From: Polaromonas sp. OV174
GTDB lineage: Bacteria > Pseudomonadota > Gammaproteobacteria > Burkholderiales > Burkholderiaceae_C
Direction of reading: 5' to 3'
Assembly: GCF_900112285.1 (NCBI RefSeq)
Contig: NZ_FOKZ01000029.1
Span: forward strand, 1-39,955
Length of the DNA stretch: 39,955 bases
Shown: piece after piece, positions 1-7,984 of the stretch
How positions within the stretch are numbered: position 1 is the first letter of the stretch
How the letters are laid out: every line of letters starts with the position of its first letter
The notes under the pieces: generated by a model
What the model was told of the DNA's origin: nothing
The model's database searches: none
Seen by the model: the letters and a program-made list of their open reading frames with translations, nothing else
Position numbers and translations under genes: made by a program

Positions 1-257
1 AAAGGCAGCTTGGTGTGCTCGAACACCGTACCCGCGATGCTGGAGCACTGGTAGCCGCAGATAAAACACTCCCACAGCTGGCGACCTTTGCCGTTGCGCG
101 TGAGAAAAAAACGCTTGCAACCGCAGTGCGCGCACTGCCAGCCGTGGGGCCAGCGGGCGGCCACCAGGGCTCGCTCGCATTGCTCCTCGCTGCCGTACTG
201 TGCATGGAATTGCGCCAGCGACAGGCCGCGCTGGAATTGGATGGCGTTCATGGACAT
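1..257 (-). CDS. IS1595-family transposase, N-terminal part (cut by window edge)
   Basis: The minus-strand frame opens at ATG 257 with a good ribosome binding site (AAGGAGA, 5 bases upstream) and stays open to the window edge, giving about 85 residues. The protein starts MSMNAIQFQRGLSLAQF and carries two CxxC pairs (CAHC near residue 36 and CFIC near residue 57), forming the zinc ribbon that precedes the DDE-type catalytic domain in IS1595-family (ISPna2/IS1016-like) transposases. The catalytic domain would lie left of the window. I could not identify the terminal inverted repeat. The family call rests on the zinc ribbon and the characteristic N-terminal wording; whether the element is intact cannot be judged here. 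Confidence 0.72.
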   Translation of the reverse strand, partial: MSMNAIQFQRGLSLAQFHAQYGSEEQCERALVAARWPHGWQCAHCGCKRFFLTRNGKGRQLWECFICGYQCSSIAGTVFEHTKLP

Positions 258-424
258 ATCGCTCTCCTTGGCCTCCCGGTGCATTGGGCCTGTTGGTTGG
301 AGGCAAAGCTTTGACGCGGAGTTCCAAGGAGGTCTGAGGCAAGTCGCTAATCAGGCTATTTCATGCACAAATCGGTACTTGATGCGCCAATCCCGGCTTG
401 GCGCCAGAGAGAAAGCGAAGACGA

Positions 425-1333
425 CTAGTCCAGCACCTGCTCACCCCGCATGTGTTCGCCCATGAAGTCCAGAAAACTGCGCACCGCCGGCACCTGGCCA
501 CGACGCGAGGGAAACACGGCGTGCACCATGCCCGGCTTGGGTGCCCAGCCGGGCAAGACCGGCACCAGCAATTGGGCTTGCAACTCGGCCTGGCTCACGG
601 ATTCGGGCAAAAAGCTGATGCCAGTGCCAGCCAGCACCGCCAGCTTGAGCGTCTGCAAGTCGTCTGCCACATAGCGTGGCTGGTGCTGAAACAGGTGTTC
701 CTGGCCTTCGGGGCCGACCAGCAGCCAGGCCGTGCGGCCATCGACCGCAGACATGGCCACGGTATCCAGGCTGGCCAGATCTTCCAGGCTGGCCGGTATG
801 CCCTGGCGGCGCAGCTGCGCCGGGCTGGCCAGCAAATGGCCTATGCCCGCACCCAGTTGCTTGACCACCAGACTGCCGCTGTCGTCCAGCGAGGGCCGCA
901 CACGCAGCGCGATGTCTATGCCCTCCTCCACCAGGTCCACCACCCGATTGGTGACCCGCATGTCCAGCTTCACATGCGGATGCAGCGCCATGTAGCGGGG
1001 AACCAGATAGCCCAGCGTGCTTTGCGCCAGCGTCACCGGGCAGCTGATGCGCAGCGTGCCGCGCGGCTCCACCTGCATCTGCGCCACCGCCTCGGCCGCC
1101 GCCAGGGCTTCATCGCGCATGGCGCTGCAATGGCGCAGGTAGATTTCGCCCACCTCTGTGAGCGAGAGCTTGCGCGTGGTGCGCTGCAACAGCCGCACGC
1201 CCAGCCGCTCTTCCAGCTCGGCCACACGGCGTGACAGGCGCGACTTGGGCACACCCAGTGCACGCCCGGCAGCGGCAAAACCGCCCCGCTCCACCACCTC
1301 GGCAAAGTAAAGCATGTCGTTCAAGTCTTGCAT
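425..1333 (-). CDS. LysR-family transcriptional regulator, divergent from azoR
   Basis: This 302-residue protein has the normal length of the family. Residues 1-60 form the winged helix-turn-helix (MQDLNDMLYFAEVVERGGF, then a recognition helix around SRLSRRVAELEERLG). From about residue 90 the periplasmic-binding-like effector domain follows (GTLRISCPVTLAQ). It is transcribed away from the azoreductase gene across a 155-base intergenic region that contains an inverted repeat. Divergent LysR genes usually control their neighbour, so control of azoR is inferred, probably in response to quinones or other electrophiles. The effector is not readable from the sequence. Confidence 0.9.
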   Translation of the reverse strand: MQDLNDMLYFAEVVERGGFAAAGRALGVPKSRLSRRVAELEERLGVRLLQRTTRKLSLTEVGEIYLRHCSAMRDEALAAAEAVAQMQVEPRGTLRISCPVTLAQSTLGYLVPRYMALHPHVKLDMRVTNRVVDLVEEGIDIALRVRPSLDDSGSLVVKQLGAGIGHLLASPAQLRRQGIPASLEDLASLDTVAMSAVDGRTAWLLVGPEGQEHLFQHQPRYVADDLQTLKLAVLAGTGISFLPESVSQAELQAQLLVPVLPGWAPKPGMVHAVFPSRRGQVPAVRSFLDFMGEHMRGEQVLD

Positions 1334-1365
1334 GAAGTCCTCTTTGTCATCTCAACTGTCCCACT

Positions 1366-1381
1366 GATAGAACAATCTATC
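1366..1381. promoter_or_regulatory. Candidate LysR operator between the regulator and azoR
   Basis: A perfect inverted repeat GATAGA-ACAA-TCTATC sits in the divergent intergenic region. Its right half, ACAATCTATC (1372-1381), recurs as an exact 10-base direct copy at 1420-1429, closer to azoR. A symmetric site plus a second half site is the usual arrangement for LysR-type regulators. The binding role is inferred. Confidence 0.5.
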
Positions 1382-1488
1382 GCAATTTTACGGACTTATC
1401 AATCAATCGCATCACTTGCACAATCTATCCATGGCTGCGATTCGCACTGAATACGGCCAAAACCGATTCATTCATTAAGGAAACCATC

Positions 1489-2139
1489 ATGAGCAAGCTT
1501 CTTCACATCGACTCCAGCATTCTTGGCGGCAACTCGGTTTCGCGCCAACTCACGGCCCAGATCGTCGCCTCCTGGCGCGCCGCCAATCCCGGCACCGAAG
1601 TCAGCTATCTGGATCTGGCCGCGGACGCGCCCAGCCACCTGTCGGCCGAATCCCTGGGCTTTCGCCTGCCCGCAGGCGCTGAGCTGAGCGAAGTGCAGCA
1701 GCGCGAAAACGCCGTCTCGGAAGCGCTGGTATCGCAATTCCTCGCGGCTGATGTGATCGTGGTTGGCGCGCCTTTCTACAACTTCGCCATCCCCAGCCAG
1801 CTCAAAGCCTGGATTGACCGCATTGCCCAGGTCGGCCGTACCTTCAAATACACCGACAAAGGCCCCGTGGGCCTGGCCGGCGGCAAGACGGTGATCGTGG
1901 CCTCGGCCCGCGGCGGTGTTTACTCCACCAGCGACGCAGGCAATGCCATGGAACACCAGGAAAGCTATTTGAAGACCGTCTTCGGCTTCTTCGGCATCAC
2001 CGACGTGCGCTTTGTGCGCGCCGAAGGCCTGGCCATGGGCGAAGCTGCCAAGGCCGCCGCGCTGAGCGCCGCCGGTGTCGACATCACGACGCAAACCCAG
2101 GTCGCCGCCAACCAGGCACAAACCGCCCTGGCCGCCTAA
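1489..2139 (+). CDS. azoR: FMN-dependent NADH-azoreductase
   Basis: A 216-residue flavodoxin-fold enzyme of the AzoR/AcpD family. It begins MSKLLHIDSSILGGNSVSRQ, where the SxxxxxSVSR phosphate-binding loop for FMN is visible, and continues with VIVVGAPFYNFAIPSQLKAW, the family signature for the isoalloxazine site. The family uses NADH to reduce quinones and azo compounds in the cytoplasm by two-electron transfer, protecting against thiol-specific stress. The start is supported by AAGGA about 8 bases upstream. A strong terminator follows 45 bases after the stop. The gene is monocistronic and divergent from a LysR gene. Confidence 0.95.
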   Translation: MSKLLHIDSSILGGNSVSRQLTAQIVASWRAANPGTEVSYLDLAADAPSHLSAESLGFRLPAGAELSEVQQRENAVSEALVSQFLAADVIVVGAPFYNFAIPSQLKAWIDRIAQVGRTFKYTDKGPVGLAGGKTVIVASARGGVYSTSDAGNAMEHQESYLKTVFGFFGITDVRFVRAEGLAMGEAAKAAALSAAGVDITTQTQVAANQAQTALAA

Positions 2140-2182
2140 GTCCGCCAACGGCCGCAGGCCTTGCGGCCTGCAGCAACCAAAA

Positions 2183-2205
2183 AGCCCGCAATCGCGGGCT
2201 TTTTT
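2183..2205 (+). terminator. Rho-independent terminator after azoR, probably bidirectional
   Basis: Stem AGCCCGC / GCGGGCT with an AATC loop region is followed by a run of six T and preceded by a run of A. It can therefore end both azoR and the convergent FMN reductase gene. Confidence 0.88.
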
Positions 2206-2229
2206 CATGGGGCTGACGACGCGCTGGCT

Positions 2230-2778
2230 TCAAGCGTGCTTTTTGACCCAGGCCACGTACTGGTTCACCCAGCCCTGTAAAAACTCCCGGCTGGCCTCGC
2301 CGATATCGCCGTTAGCGTCATACAGGCCTTCCTTGTTGTGGATGAAGGCTTCAGGCTGGCCCAGGGTGGGCACGTTCAGATAGGCCAGAATGTTCCGCAG
2401 ATGCTGCTGCGCCAGGGCCGAACCAATCGGGCCAACCGAGGTGCCGATCACACCGGCCGGCTTGCCATTCCAGGCACTTTGGCCATAGGGACGCGAGGCG
2501 TGGTCAATGGCATTTTTCAGCACACCGGGAATGGAGCGGTTGTATTCGGGCGTGACAAACAACAGGCCCTGGGCCGCAGCGATTTCACCCTTGATGCGCT
2601 TGACCGGCTCGGACGGATTGCCGTCATCGTCCTGGTTGTACAGCGGCAAATCGTCAATGCGCAGGTGAGTAAAGCTGAAATCAGCGGGGAAGAGCTTTTC
2701 CAGCGCCTTGGCCAGCTTTTTGTTGAAAGAATCCTTGCGCAGACTGCCAACGACGACGGCGATGTTGTATTGGGCCAT
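2230..2778 (-). CDS. NADPH-dependent FMN reductase (ChrR/YieF-like)
   Basis: A 182-residue flavodoxin-like protein. The FMN phosphate loop GSLRKDSFNKKLAKAL lies at residues 11-26, and the family motif PEYNRSIPGVLKNAIDHASR lies near residue 75. Relatives (YieF/ChrR, ArsH-like NAD(P)H:quinone and chromate reductases) are soluble oxidoreductases that reduce quinones, and chromate incidentally. A GGAG site precedes the start. The gene is convergent with azoR, so two quinone/azo-type flavin reductases lie side by side. Its natural substrate cannot be told from the sequence. Confidence 0.9.
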   Translation of the reverse strand: MAQYNIAVVVGSLRKDSFNKKLAKALEKLFPADFSFTHLRIDDLPLYNQDDDGNPSEPVKRIKGEIAAAQGLLFVTPEYNRSIPGVLKNAIDHASRPYGQSAWNGKPAGVIGTSVGPIGSALAQQHLRNILAYLNVPTLGQPEAFIHNKEGLYDANGDIGEASREFLQGWVNQYVAWVKKHA

Positions 2779-2913
2779 GGGTTGCTCCAGAAAATAGAGT
2801 TAAGGGTTGAATGAAAAACGGCGGCGACCCCATTATGCAAAGCACTTTGAGATCGTGCCAGCGCTCACGCAGCAGGACTCGTCGCCAGAGCAACTGCGGC
2901 GTATAGTGAGCCG

Positions 2914-4389
2914 ATGCCGCACCCAGACCACACCCATCAGCGCTCCGACCTTGTACGCATCGCCACCGCTGCCATGACAGAGCACGGTCTGGAGCCCGAA
3001 TTCTCGGAGCGCGTCAAGCAGCAACTGGCCGCCATCACGGGCTCCGGCCTTGAGACTGGCCCGGAGATCAAGGACCTGACCCAACTGCTCTGGTGCTCCA
3101 TAGACAACGACGATTCCCTCGATCTGGATCAGCTCACCGTGTCCGAGCCGCTGCCCCAGGGCGCCGTCCGGCTGCGAGTGGCCATTGCCGACGTGGATGC
3201 GCTGGTCAAGAAGGGAACGCCTATTGACGATCATGCCCACATGAACACGACTTCGGTCTACACCTCGGCACGTATTTTTCCCATGCTGCCCGAGCGCCTG
3301 TCGACCGACCTGAGTTCGCTCAACGCCCACGAGGACCGGCTGGCGCTGGTGAGCGAGATGGTGTTCAGTGCCGATGCCACGCTGACCGGCTCCAGCGTCT
3401 ACCGGGCCCTGGTGCGCAATCAGGCCAAGCTGGCCTATGACGCCGTTGCCGCCTGGATAGTTGGCGAAGGCGCGCTGCCCGCGGCGGCAGCGGCCGTTCC
3501 CGGCATGGAGGAGCAACTGCGCACACAGGACGCGCTGGCCCAGCAGCTGCGCCAGCGCCGACACGAACAGGGCTCGCTGGAGTTCGAAACCTTTCAGCCG
3601 CGTGCCCTGTTCGAAGGGGAAAAAGTGGTCGGGATCCAGCAACAGGTGCATAACCGCGCACGCCAGCTGATCGAGGAAGTCATGATCGCCACCAATGGCT
3701 GCATGGCGCATTTTCTGGAGCAACGGGGCGGGGCCTCGCTGCGCCGCGTGGTGCGCTCGCCAGAGCGCTGGCTGCGCATCGTCGCGGTGGCCAAAGACTA
3801 CGGCGAAACACTGCCGGACCAGCCCGACTCCATGGCACTCGCGGCCTTTCTGGCCAAACGCCACAAGGCCGACCCCTTGCGCTTTCCCGATTTGTCGCTG
3901 GTCATCATCAAGCTCATGGGCTCGGGCGAGTATGTGGTGGAAGCTCCAGGCGCTACGCCCATAGGCCACTTTGGCCTGGCAGTGCGCGACTACACGCACT
4001 CCACCGCACCCAACCGGCGCTACCCCGACCTGATCACTTCACGCATGGTGAAGGCCGCGCTGAGCCACCAGCCAGCGCCCTACAACCAGGCCGAGCTGAG
4101 CGCATTGGCCGAACACTGCACCCTGCAGGAAAACGCCGCCCAAAAAGTGGAGCGGCAGCTGCGCAAGTCCGAGGCGGCGCTGCTGCTGGAATCCCGTGTC
4201 GGCCAGTACTTTGACGCCATCGTGACCGGCAGCTCCGACAAAGGCGTCTGGGTCCGCACTTTCTCACCGCCCGCCGAAGGCAAGCTGATGGAGGCCTCGG
4301 TCAGCCTCAGGGTGGGCGAAAAAATCCGGGTCAAACTCATCAGCACCGATGTAGAGCGCGGCTTTATCGACTTCGTGCAGACCCACTAA
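2914..4389 (+). CDS. RNB-domain ribonuclease (RNase II/R family)
   Basis: A 491-residue protein with an RNB exonuclease domain. The metal-binding aspartate cluster is visible in SIDNDDSLDLDQLTV near residue 65, and ARIFPMLPERLSTDLSSLN and YTHSTAPNRRYPDLITSRMV are standard RNB motifs. The last 60 residues (from about VGQYFDAIVTG) resemble a C-terminal S1-type RNA-binding domain. It is shorter than RNase II (about 640) or RNase R (about 800) because the N-terminal cold-shock domains are absent, as in the compact RNB proteins of betaproteobacteria. It is expected to degrade RNA 3' to 5'. The start has no strong Shine-Dalgarno sequence. Confidence 0.9.
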   Translation: MPHPDHTHQRSDLVRIATAAMTEHGLEPEFSERVKQQLAAITGSGLETGPEIKDLTQLLWCSIDNDDSLDLDQLTVSEPLPQGAVRLRVAIADVDALVKKGTPIDDHAHMNTTSVYTSARIFPMLPERLSTDLSSLNAHEDRLALVSEMVFSADATLTGSSVYRALVRNQAKLAYDAVAAWIVGEGALPAAAAAVPGMEEQLRTQDALAQQLRQRRHEQGSLEFETFQPRALFEGEKVVGIQQQVHNRARQLIEEVMIATNGCMAHFLEQRGGASLRRVVRSPERWLRIVAVAKDYGETLPDQPDSMALAAFLAKRHKADPLRFPDLSLVIIKLMGSGEYVVEAPGATPIGHFGLAVRDYTHSTAPNRRYPDLITSRMVKAALSHQPAPYNQAELSALAEHCTLQENAAQKVERQLRKSEAALLLESRVGQYFDAIVTGSSDKGVWVRTFSPPAEGKLMEASVSLRVGEKIRVKLISTDVERGFIDFVQTH

Positions 4390-4435
4390 CATAGCCCGGT
4401 GCCAGCGCCGCCATAGTTTCTCGGCCTTGTCGACT

Positions 4436-5137
4436 TCAAACCACCGCGCCAAACAGTGCGCCTACCGCCGCGGTGATGGCCATGGCCAGCGCACCCCAGA
4501 AGCAGACCCGCCAAGCCCCCGTCAGCATGCCGGCACCGCCGGCCCGGGCCGCCATGGCACCCAGCACCGCCAGAAACACCAGCGAGCTGGCGCTCACCCA
4601 GGGAATCAGAATCGGCACGGGCACCAAGACGGTGACGGACAAGGGCAGCAGCGCCCCCATGGCAAAGCTCGCGGCTGACGCCAGTGCGGCCTGAACCGGC
4701 CGCGCGCTCCAGGTGTCGGAAATTCCAAGCTCGTCGCGCGCATGCGCGCCCAGCGCGTCGTGCGCCATCAGTTGGCCGGCCACCTGCTGTGCCAGCTCCG
4801 GCGTCAGTCCGCGGGCAATATAAATGGCGGTCAGCTCACGTTTTTCCGCGGCCGGATCGGCCTCGATTTCGCCGCGCTCGCGCGCCAGATCAGCATTTTC
4901 GGTATCGGCCTGGGAATGCACAGAGACATATTCGCCCGCCGCCATCGACATCGCCCCCGCCATCAGGCCGGCAATGCCGGCCACCAGAATGCCCTGCTGG
5001 CTGGAGCCGGCCGCCGCAACGCCCAGCACCAGACTGGCGGTGGAGACAATGCCGTCGTTGGCGCCCAGCACGGCTGCGCGCAGCCAGCCTATGCGGTCGG
5101 TACGATGGCGTTCGGCGTGGCGGTGAAGGATTCTCAT
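4436..5137 (-). CDS. VIT1/CCC1-family transporter (Fe2+/Mn2+ type)
   Basis: From ATG 5137 the protein is 233 residues. It contains the family N-terminal signature GWLRAAVLGANDGIVSTASL followed by glycine-rich membrane segments (LVLGVAAAGSS, AGIAGLMAGAMSMAAGEYVS). A charged cytoplasmic stretch rich in Glu and Ala follows, then three hydrophobic C-terminal segments. VIT1/CCC1 proteins move Fe2+ or Mn2+ across membranes; bacterial members are probably exporters. An upstream in-frame ATG at 5173 would add 12 residues but falls inside a repeat element, so the start at 5137 with an AAAGG site is preferred. Confidence 0.88.
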   Translation of the reverse strand: MRILHRHAERHRTDRIGWLRAAVLGANDGIVSTASLVLGVAAAGSSQQGILVAGIAGLMAGAMSMAAGEYVSVHSQADTENADLARERGEIEADPAAEKRELTAIYIARGLTPELAQQVAGQLMAHDALGAHARDELGISDTWSARPVQAALASAASFAMGALLPLSVTVLVPVPILIPWVSASSLVFLAVLGAMAARAGGAGMLTGAWRVCFWGALAMAITAAVGALFGAVV

Positions 5138-5161
5138 GAGTGGGCCTTTGCAGCCAGTGAT

Positions 5162-5216
5162 TTTGCTATCCAATCAATAGCTTCTTGCGCCCGCGGTGAT
5201 TGGGCTAGCGCCCTAA
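5162..5216 (+). repeat. Dispersed palindromic repeat, copy A
   Basis: Read on the plus strand it runs TTTGCTATC, AATAGCT, TTGCGCC, a loop, then GGGCTAGCGCC. This matches the layout shared by eight copies in the window: GCTAT, 6-8 bases, ATAGCT, 3-5 bases, GCGC, a loop, GCGCTAGAGGCC. It lies just upstream of the VIT1/CCC1 gene. Confidence 0.75.
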
Positions 5217-5247
5217 ATCATCACTAACAAGGGGCGAAATCCATCAC

Positions 5248-5281
5248 CCAATCACCCGCCGCCTCGGCGACGGGTGATTGG
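5248..5281. repeat. Perfect 11-bp inverted repeat after metQ
   Basis: Arms CCAATCACCCG and CGGGTGATTGG flank a 12-base GC-rich loop and end 4 bases before the metQ stop codon. A strong hairpin would form in the metQ mRNA 3' end. There is no T run, so it is either a terminator without a tail or a stabilising 3' hairpin. The word GGTGATTGGG also occurs in the neighbouring repeat copy. Confidence 0.6.
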
Positions 5282-5284
5282 CGT

Positions 5285-6076
5285 TTAGAAAGCGGCCTGC
5301 ACCGAGCCCTTGAACTCGGTCTGAATGAACTTGCGGATTTCTTCGGAGTGGTAGGCCTTGAGCAGCTTGGCAACCCAAGGCTTGTCCTTGTCGGCTTCAC
5401 GCACGGCCAGCAAATTCGCGTATGGCGACTTGGACGACTCTTGGGCAATCGCGTCCTTGGGGTTCAGGCCTGCTGACAGCGCGAAGTTGGTATTGACGGC
5501 CGAGGCATCCAGGTCATCCAGCGAACGCGGCAGCTGCGCCGCTTCGAGCTCGACGAACTTGATCTTCTTGGGGTTGTCGATCACGTCCAGCGGCGTGGCT
5601 TTGAGGCCGGCCTCGGGCTTGAGCTTGATCAGGCCTTTTTCCTGCAGCAGCAGCAGCACGCGGCCGCCGTTGGTCGGATCGTTGGGAATGCCAAAGCGTG
5701 CGCCCTGCTTCAACTCACCCAGGCTTTTGACTTTTTTGGAGTACAGGCCGATCGGGAAATTGACGGTATAGCCAATCGAGACGATCTTGTAGCCACGGTC
5801 TTTCACCTGCAGGTCCAGGAAGGGCTTGTGCTGGTAGCTGTTGGCATCCAGGTCGCCGGAGGCCAGTGCGGCATTGGGCTGGATGTAGTCGCTGAACTCG
5901 ACGATCTGGATTTTCAGGCCGTCTTTTTCGGCGATTTTTTTGACCTGCTCGAAAATCTGCGCGTGTGGGCCGGCGGTGACGCCTATCTTCAGCGGCTTGT
6001 CCTGGGCCAGCACCAGGCCGGCTTGCAGGGCGATGGCCAGGGCGATGGCGCTTTTAAGAGCATTGCGTTTGTTCAT
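5285..6076 (-). CDS. metQ: Methionine ABC transporter substrate-binding protein (MetQ/NlpA family)
   Basis: A 263-residue periplasmic protein. Residues 1-24 are a signal peptide (MNKRNALKSAIALAIALQAG, cut near VLAQ/D). The mature part starts PLKIGVTAGPHAQIFEQ, the NlpA-family pattern, and includes SGDLDANSYQHKPFLD and GIPNDPTNGGRVLLLL, which are ligand-pocket motifs. Family members bind D- or L-methionine. No lipobox cysteine is present at the cleavage site, unlike E. coli MetQ, so this protein is probably soluble in the periplasm. It is the last gene of the metN-metI cluster, separated from metI by a gene of unknown role. Confidence 0.93.
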   Translation of the reverse strand: MNKRNALKSAIALAIALQAGLVLAQDKPLKIGVTAGPHAQIFEQVKKIAEKDGLKIQIVEFSDYIQPNAALASGDLDANSYQHKPFLDLQVKDRGYKIVSIGYTVNFPIGLYSKKVKSLGELKQGARFGIPNDPTNGGRVLLLLQEKGLIKLKPEAGLKATPLDVIDNPKKIKFVELEAAQLPRSLDDLDASAVNTNFALSAGLNPKDAIAQESSKSPYANLLAVREADKDKPWVAKLLKAYHSEEIRKFIQTEFKGSVQAAF

Positions 6077-6126
6077 GAGAGGCTTTCTTTAGAAAAAAAA
6101 TAATCAATCCGGAATGAATCCGGGGT

Positions 6127-7218
6127 TCAAAAACCAGGCGCAAGCGCCACGTTGTTCAGTTTGTCCAGCCGTTCGGGCCAGCGCCCGGTCTGGGCGGACT
6201 GCAGCAGGATACGGGTCCAGGCCACCCAGGCGTCCCAGGCCACGCGCTTGTCCCAGGAGCAGCCCCAGGCGCTAAAACACTGCAAGGCGCTCTCGGCGGC
6301 GGCCTGTGCCTCGGCCTGGCGGCCGGCCGACAGATAGAGCTGGGCCAGCACCATTTGCGGCTCGCCGACCCAGGGGTTGTGGCGCACCGCCTGCTCCAGC
6401 AGGGCCGTGGCCACGTCGAGGTCCAGCAGCGGCATGTCTTGCTGGATCACCGACCAATAAAGCGAGGCGGCCGCCGCTTCATCGGCCGCCGACAGCGAGC
6501 GGCGACAAGTGTCAAACACCGGCGGCAGCGGCAGCAGGCCTTTCAGCCCCGGGTGCTGCAACGCGTCAGCCAGACGTGAAATCTGATGCAGCATGCGGGC
6601 CGAGGGCCGCATCGGCCCTGGCCACAGTGAAGCCGCCCAATGCGTGGCCTGCGGCCTTTGCTGCACTTGCGGGAAGCGCGAAAAAATATCATCCTGCCAG
6701 CTAAACCACTGCTCTATGGTGTCGGCCATGCTGACCACCAGAAAAGCCGCCACTTCAGAAGGCGTCAGCCGCTGCGGCTGGCCGTTTTTTTCCAGCACCA
6801 GGCTGCCGTCGGTCTCCAGCGCGCCATCCAGTACGCGCTGCACAAACTGCGTGCGCGACATGGTGCAAAACAGATAAACCAGGTGCTCGGCCGACTCGCC
6901 CACCAGCGCCTGCAGGCGGGCGCGTTCGCTGGCCGGATCAAACTTGACCAGATCGACAAAGGCGTTGCCATAAACGCTGTGCAGCAGGCCCAGCAGGCGG
7001 ATGTCGCGCGGCTGCTGCCACAGCGTCAGCGCGCGCGCCACGCCCACCAGATGGTGGCGAAAAGTGCCGGCCTTGTGCCAGTCCTGGCCGACGTTGCGCG
7101 CCAGCACGGTGGGCAGCACGGGCGCCAGATCGCTGTCATGGCTCAGCCACTCCTCATCGAGCAGCGCCTGGGCGCGGGCGAACAAGGTAGTGTCAAGGGT
7201 ATGAAAGGGCAATGTCAC
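6127..7218 (-). CDS. DUF6817-like protein with C-terminal helical repeats
   Basis: A 363-residue cytoplasmic protein starting at GTG 7218 (MTLPFHTLDTTLFARAQALL), with GGAG 8-9 bases upstream. Residues 50-110 contain HHLVGVARALTLWQQPRDIR and LLGLLHSVYGNAFVDLVKF, which resemble the HD-like DUF6817 domain (histidine before a Vxx(A/R)xL stretch, then GLLHSVYG). Residues 270-350 look like TPR-type helical hairpins (ATALLEQAVRHNPWVGEPQM, VLAQLYLSAGRQAEAQAAAE). It sits between metI and metQ on the same strand, so it is probably cotranscribed with the methionine importer. No function is established from the sequence. Confidence 0.8.
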   Translation of the reverse strand: MTLPFHTLDTTLFARAQALLDEEWLSHDSDLAPVLPTVLARNVGQDWHKAGTFRHHLVGVARALTLWQQPRDIRLLGLLHSVYGNAFVDLVKFDPASERARLQALVGESAEHLVYLFCTMSRTQFVQRVLDGALETDGSLVLEKNGQPQRLTPSEVAAFLVVSMADTIEQWFSWQDDIFSRFPQVQQRPQATHWAASLWPGPMRPSARMLHQISRLADALQHPGLKGLLPLPPVFDTCRRSLSAADEAAAASLYWSVIQQDMPLLDLDVATALLEQAVRHNPWVGEPQMVLAQLYLSAGRQAEAQAAAESALQCFSAWGCSWDKRVAWDAWVAWTRILLQSAQTGRWPERLDKLNNVALAPGF

Positions 7219-7257
7219 GCTATCTCCAGCTCGGTCGGAACACCATTACACACACAA

Positions 7258-7313
7258 AATAGGCCTCTAGCGCTTATACAGAAAGCGCTCACAGCTACCA
7301 AATATATAGCAAT
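7258..7313 (-). repeat. Dispersed palindromic repeat, copy B
   Basis: On the minus strand it reads ATTGCTATATATTTGGTAGC, then GAGCGC, a loop and AAGCGCTAGAGGCC, one of the two best matches to the family consensus. It starts 3 bases after the metI stop codon, between metI and the following gene. Confidence 0.85.
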
Positions 7314-7315
7314 TA

Positions 7316-7981
7316 TCAGCGGTGACTGAGTCGGCGCACGGCCCAGTCGCCCAGGCTTTGCACCGCCTGCACAAACAGGATCAGCACCAGCACCACGGCC
7401 AGCATCACTTCCGGCAAAAAGCGCTGGTAGCCATAGCGAATGCCCAGGTCGCCCAGCCCGCCGCCGCCAATGGCGCCGGCCATGGCCGAATAACCGGTCA
7501 GGCTGACAAAGGAAATCGTCAGCCCCGCCACAATGCCGGGCAGCGCCTCGGGCAGCAGCACCTTGAACACGATTTGCCGCGTGGTCGCGCCCATGGCCTG
7601 CGCCGCTTCTATCAGTCCGTGATCCACTTCACGCAGCGAGGTTTCCACCAGCCGCGCCATGAAGGGCGCAGCCGCAATCGTCAGCGGCACCACCGCCGCC
7701 GCCGTGCCTATGGAGGAACCTGTCAGCAAACGGGTCAGTGGAATGATGGCCACCAGCAAGATGATGAAGGGCGTGGAACGCACGGCGTTGACGATACCGC
7801 CCACGACACGGTTGGCGACCGGGCTGTGCAGCACGCCGCCGTCGTCGGTCAGGCGCAAAAACACACCCAGGGGAATGCCTATGAGCGCACCCACCAGGCC
7901 GGAAATAGCGACCATCACCATGGTCTCCCACAGCGAGTCGACAAACATCTCGATCAGGGCTGGCGAAAAAGCATCAAACAT
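7316..7981 (-). CDS. metI: Methionine ABC transporter permease
   Basis: A 221-residue inner-membrane protein with five or six hydrophobic segments, starting MFDAFSPALIEMFVDSLWET. The binding-protein-dependent transport signature with the EAA loop appears as ETSLREVDHGLIEAAQAMGA near residue 120, followed by GATTRQIVFKVLLPEALPGI. This loop docks on the ATPase. The start codon lies 3 bases after the metN stop, so the two are translationally close. MetI dimerises and pairs with two MetN subunits. The copy B repeat directly follows the stop. Confidence 0.93.
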   Translation of the reverse strand: MFDAFSPALIEMFVDSLWETMVMVAISGLVGALIGIPLGVFLRLTDDGGVLHSPVANRVVGGIVNAVRSTPFIILLVAIIPLTRLLTGSSIGTAAAVVPLTIAAAPFMARLVETSLREVDHGLIEAAQAMGATTRQIVFKVLLPEALPGIVAGLTISFVSLTGYSAMAGAIGGGGLGDLGIRYGYQRFLPEVMLAVVLVLILFVQAVQSLGDWAVRRLSHR

Positions 7982-7984
7982 GAC

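Noticed and set aside
398..1234. Long plus-strand frame opposite the first LysR gene
   Set aside because: Rich in His, Gln and Arg as expected for the mirror of a GC-rich gene; the minus-strand LysR motifs are unambiguous.
5138..5173. Longer start of the VIT1/CCC1 protein (12 extra residues from ATG 5173)
   Set aside because: The added segment begins within repeat copy A and has no family similarity; the start at 5137 has a better ribosome site.
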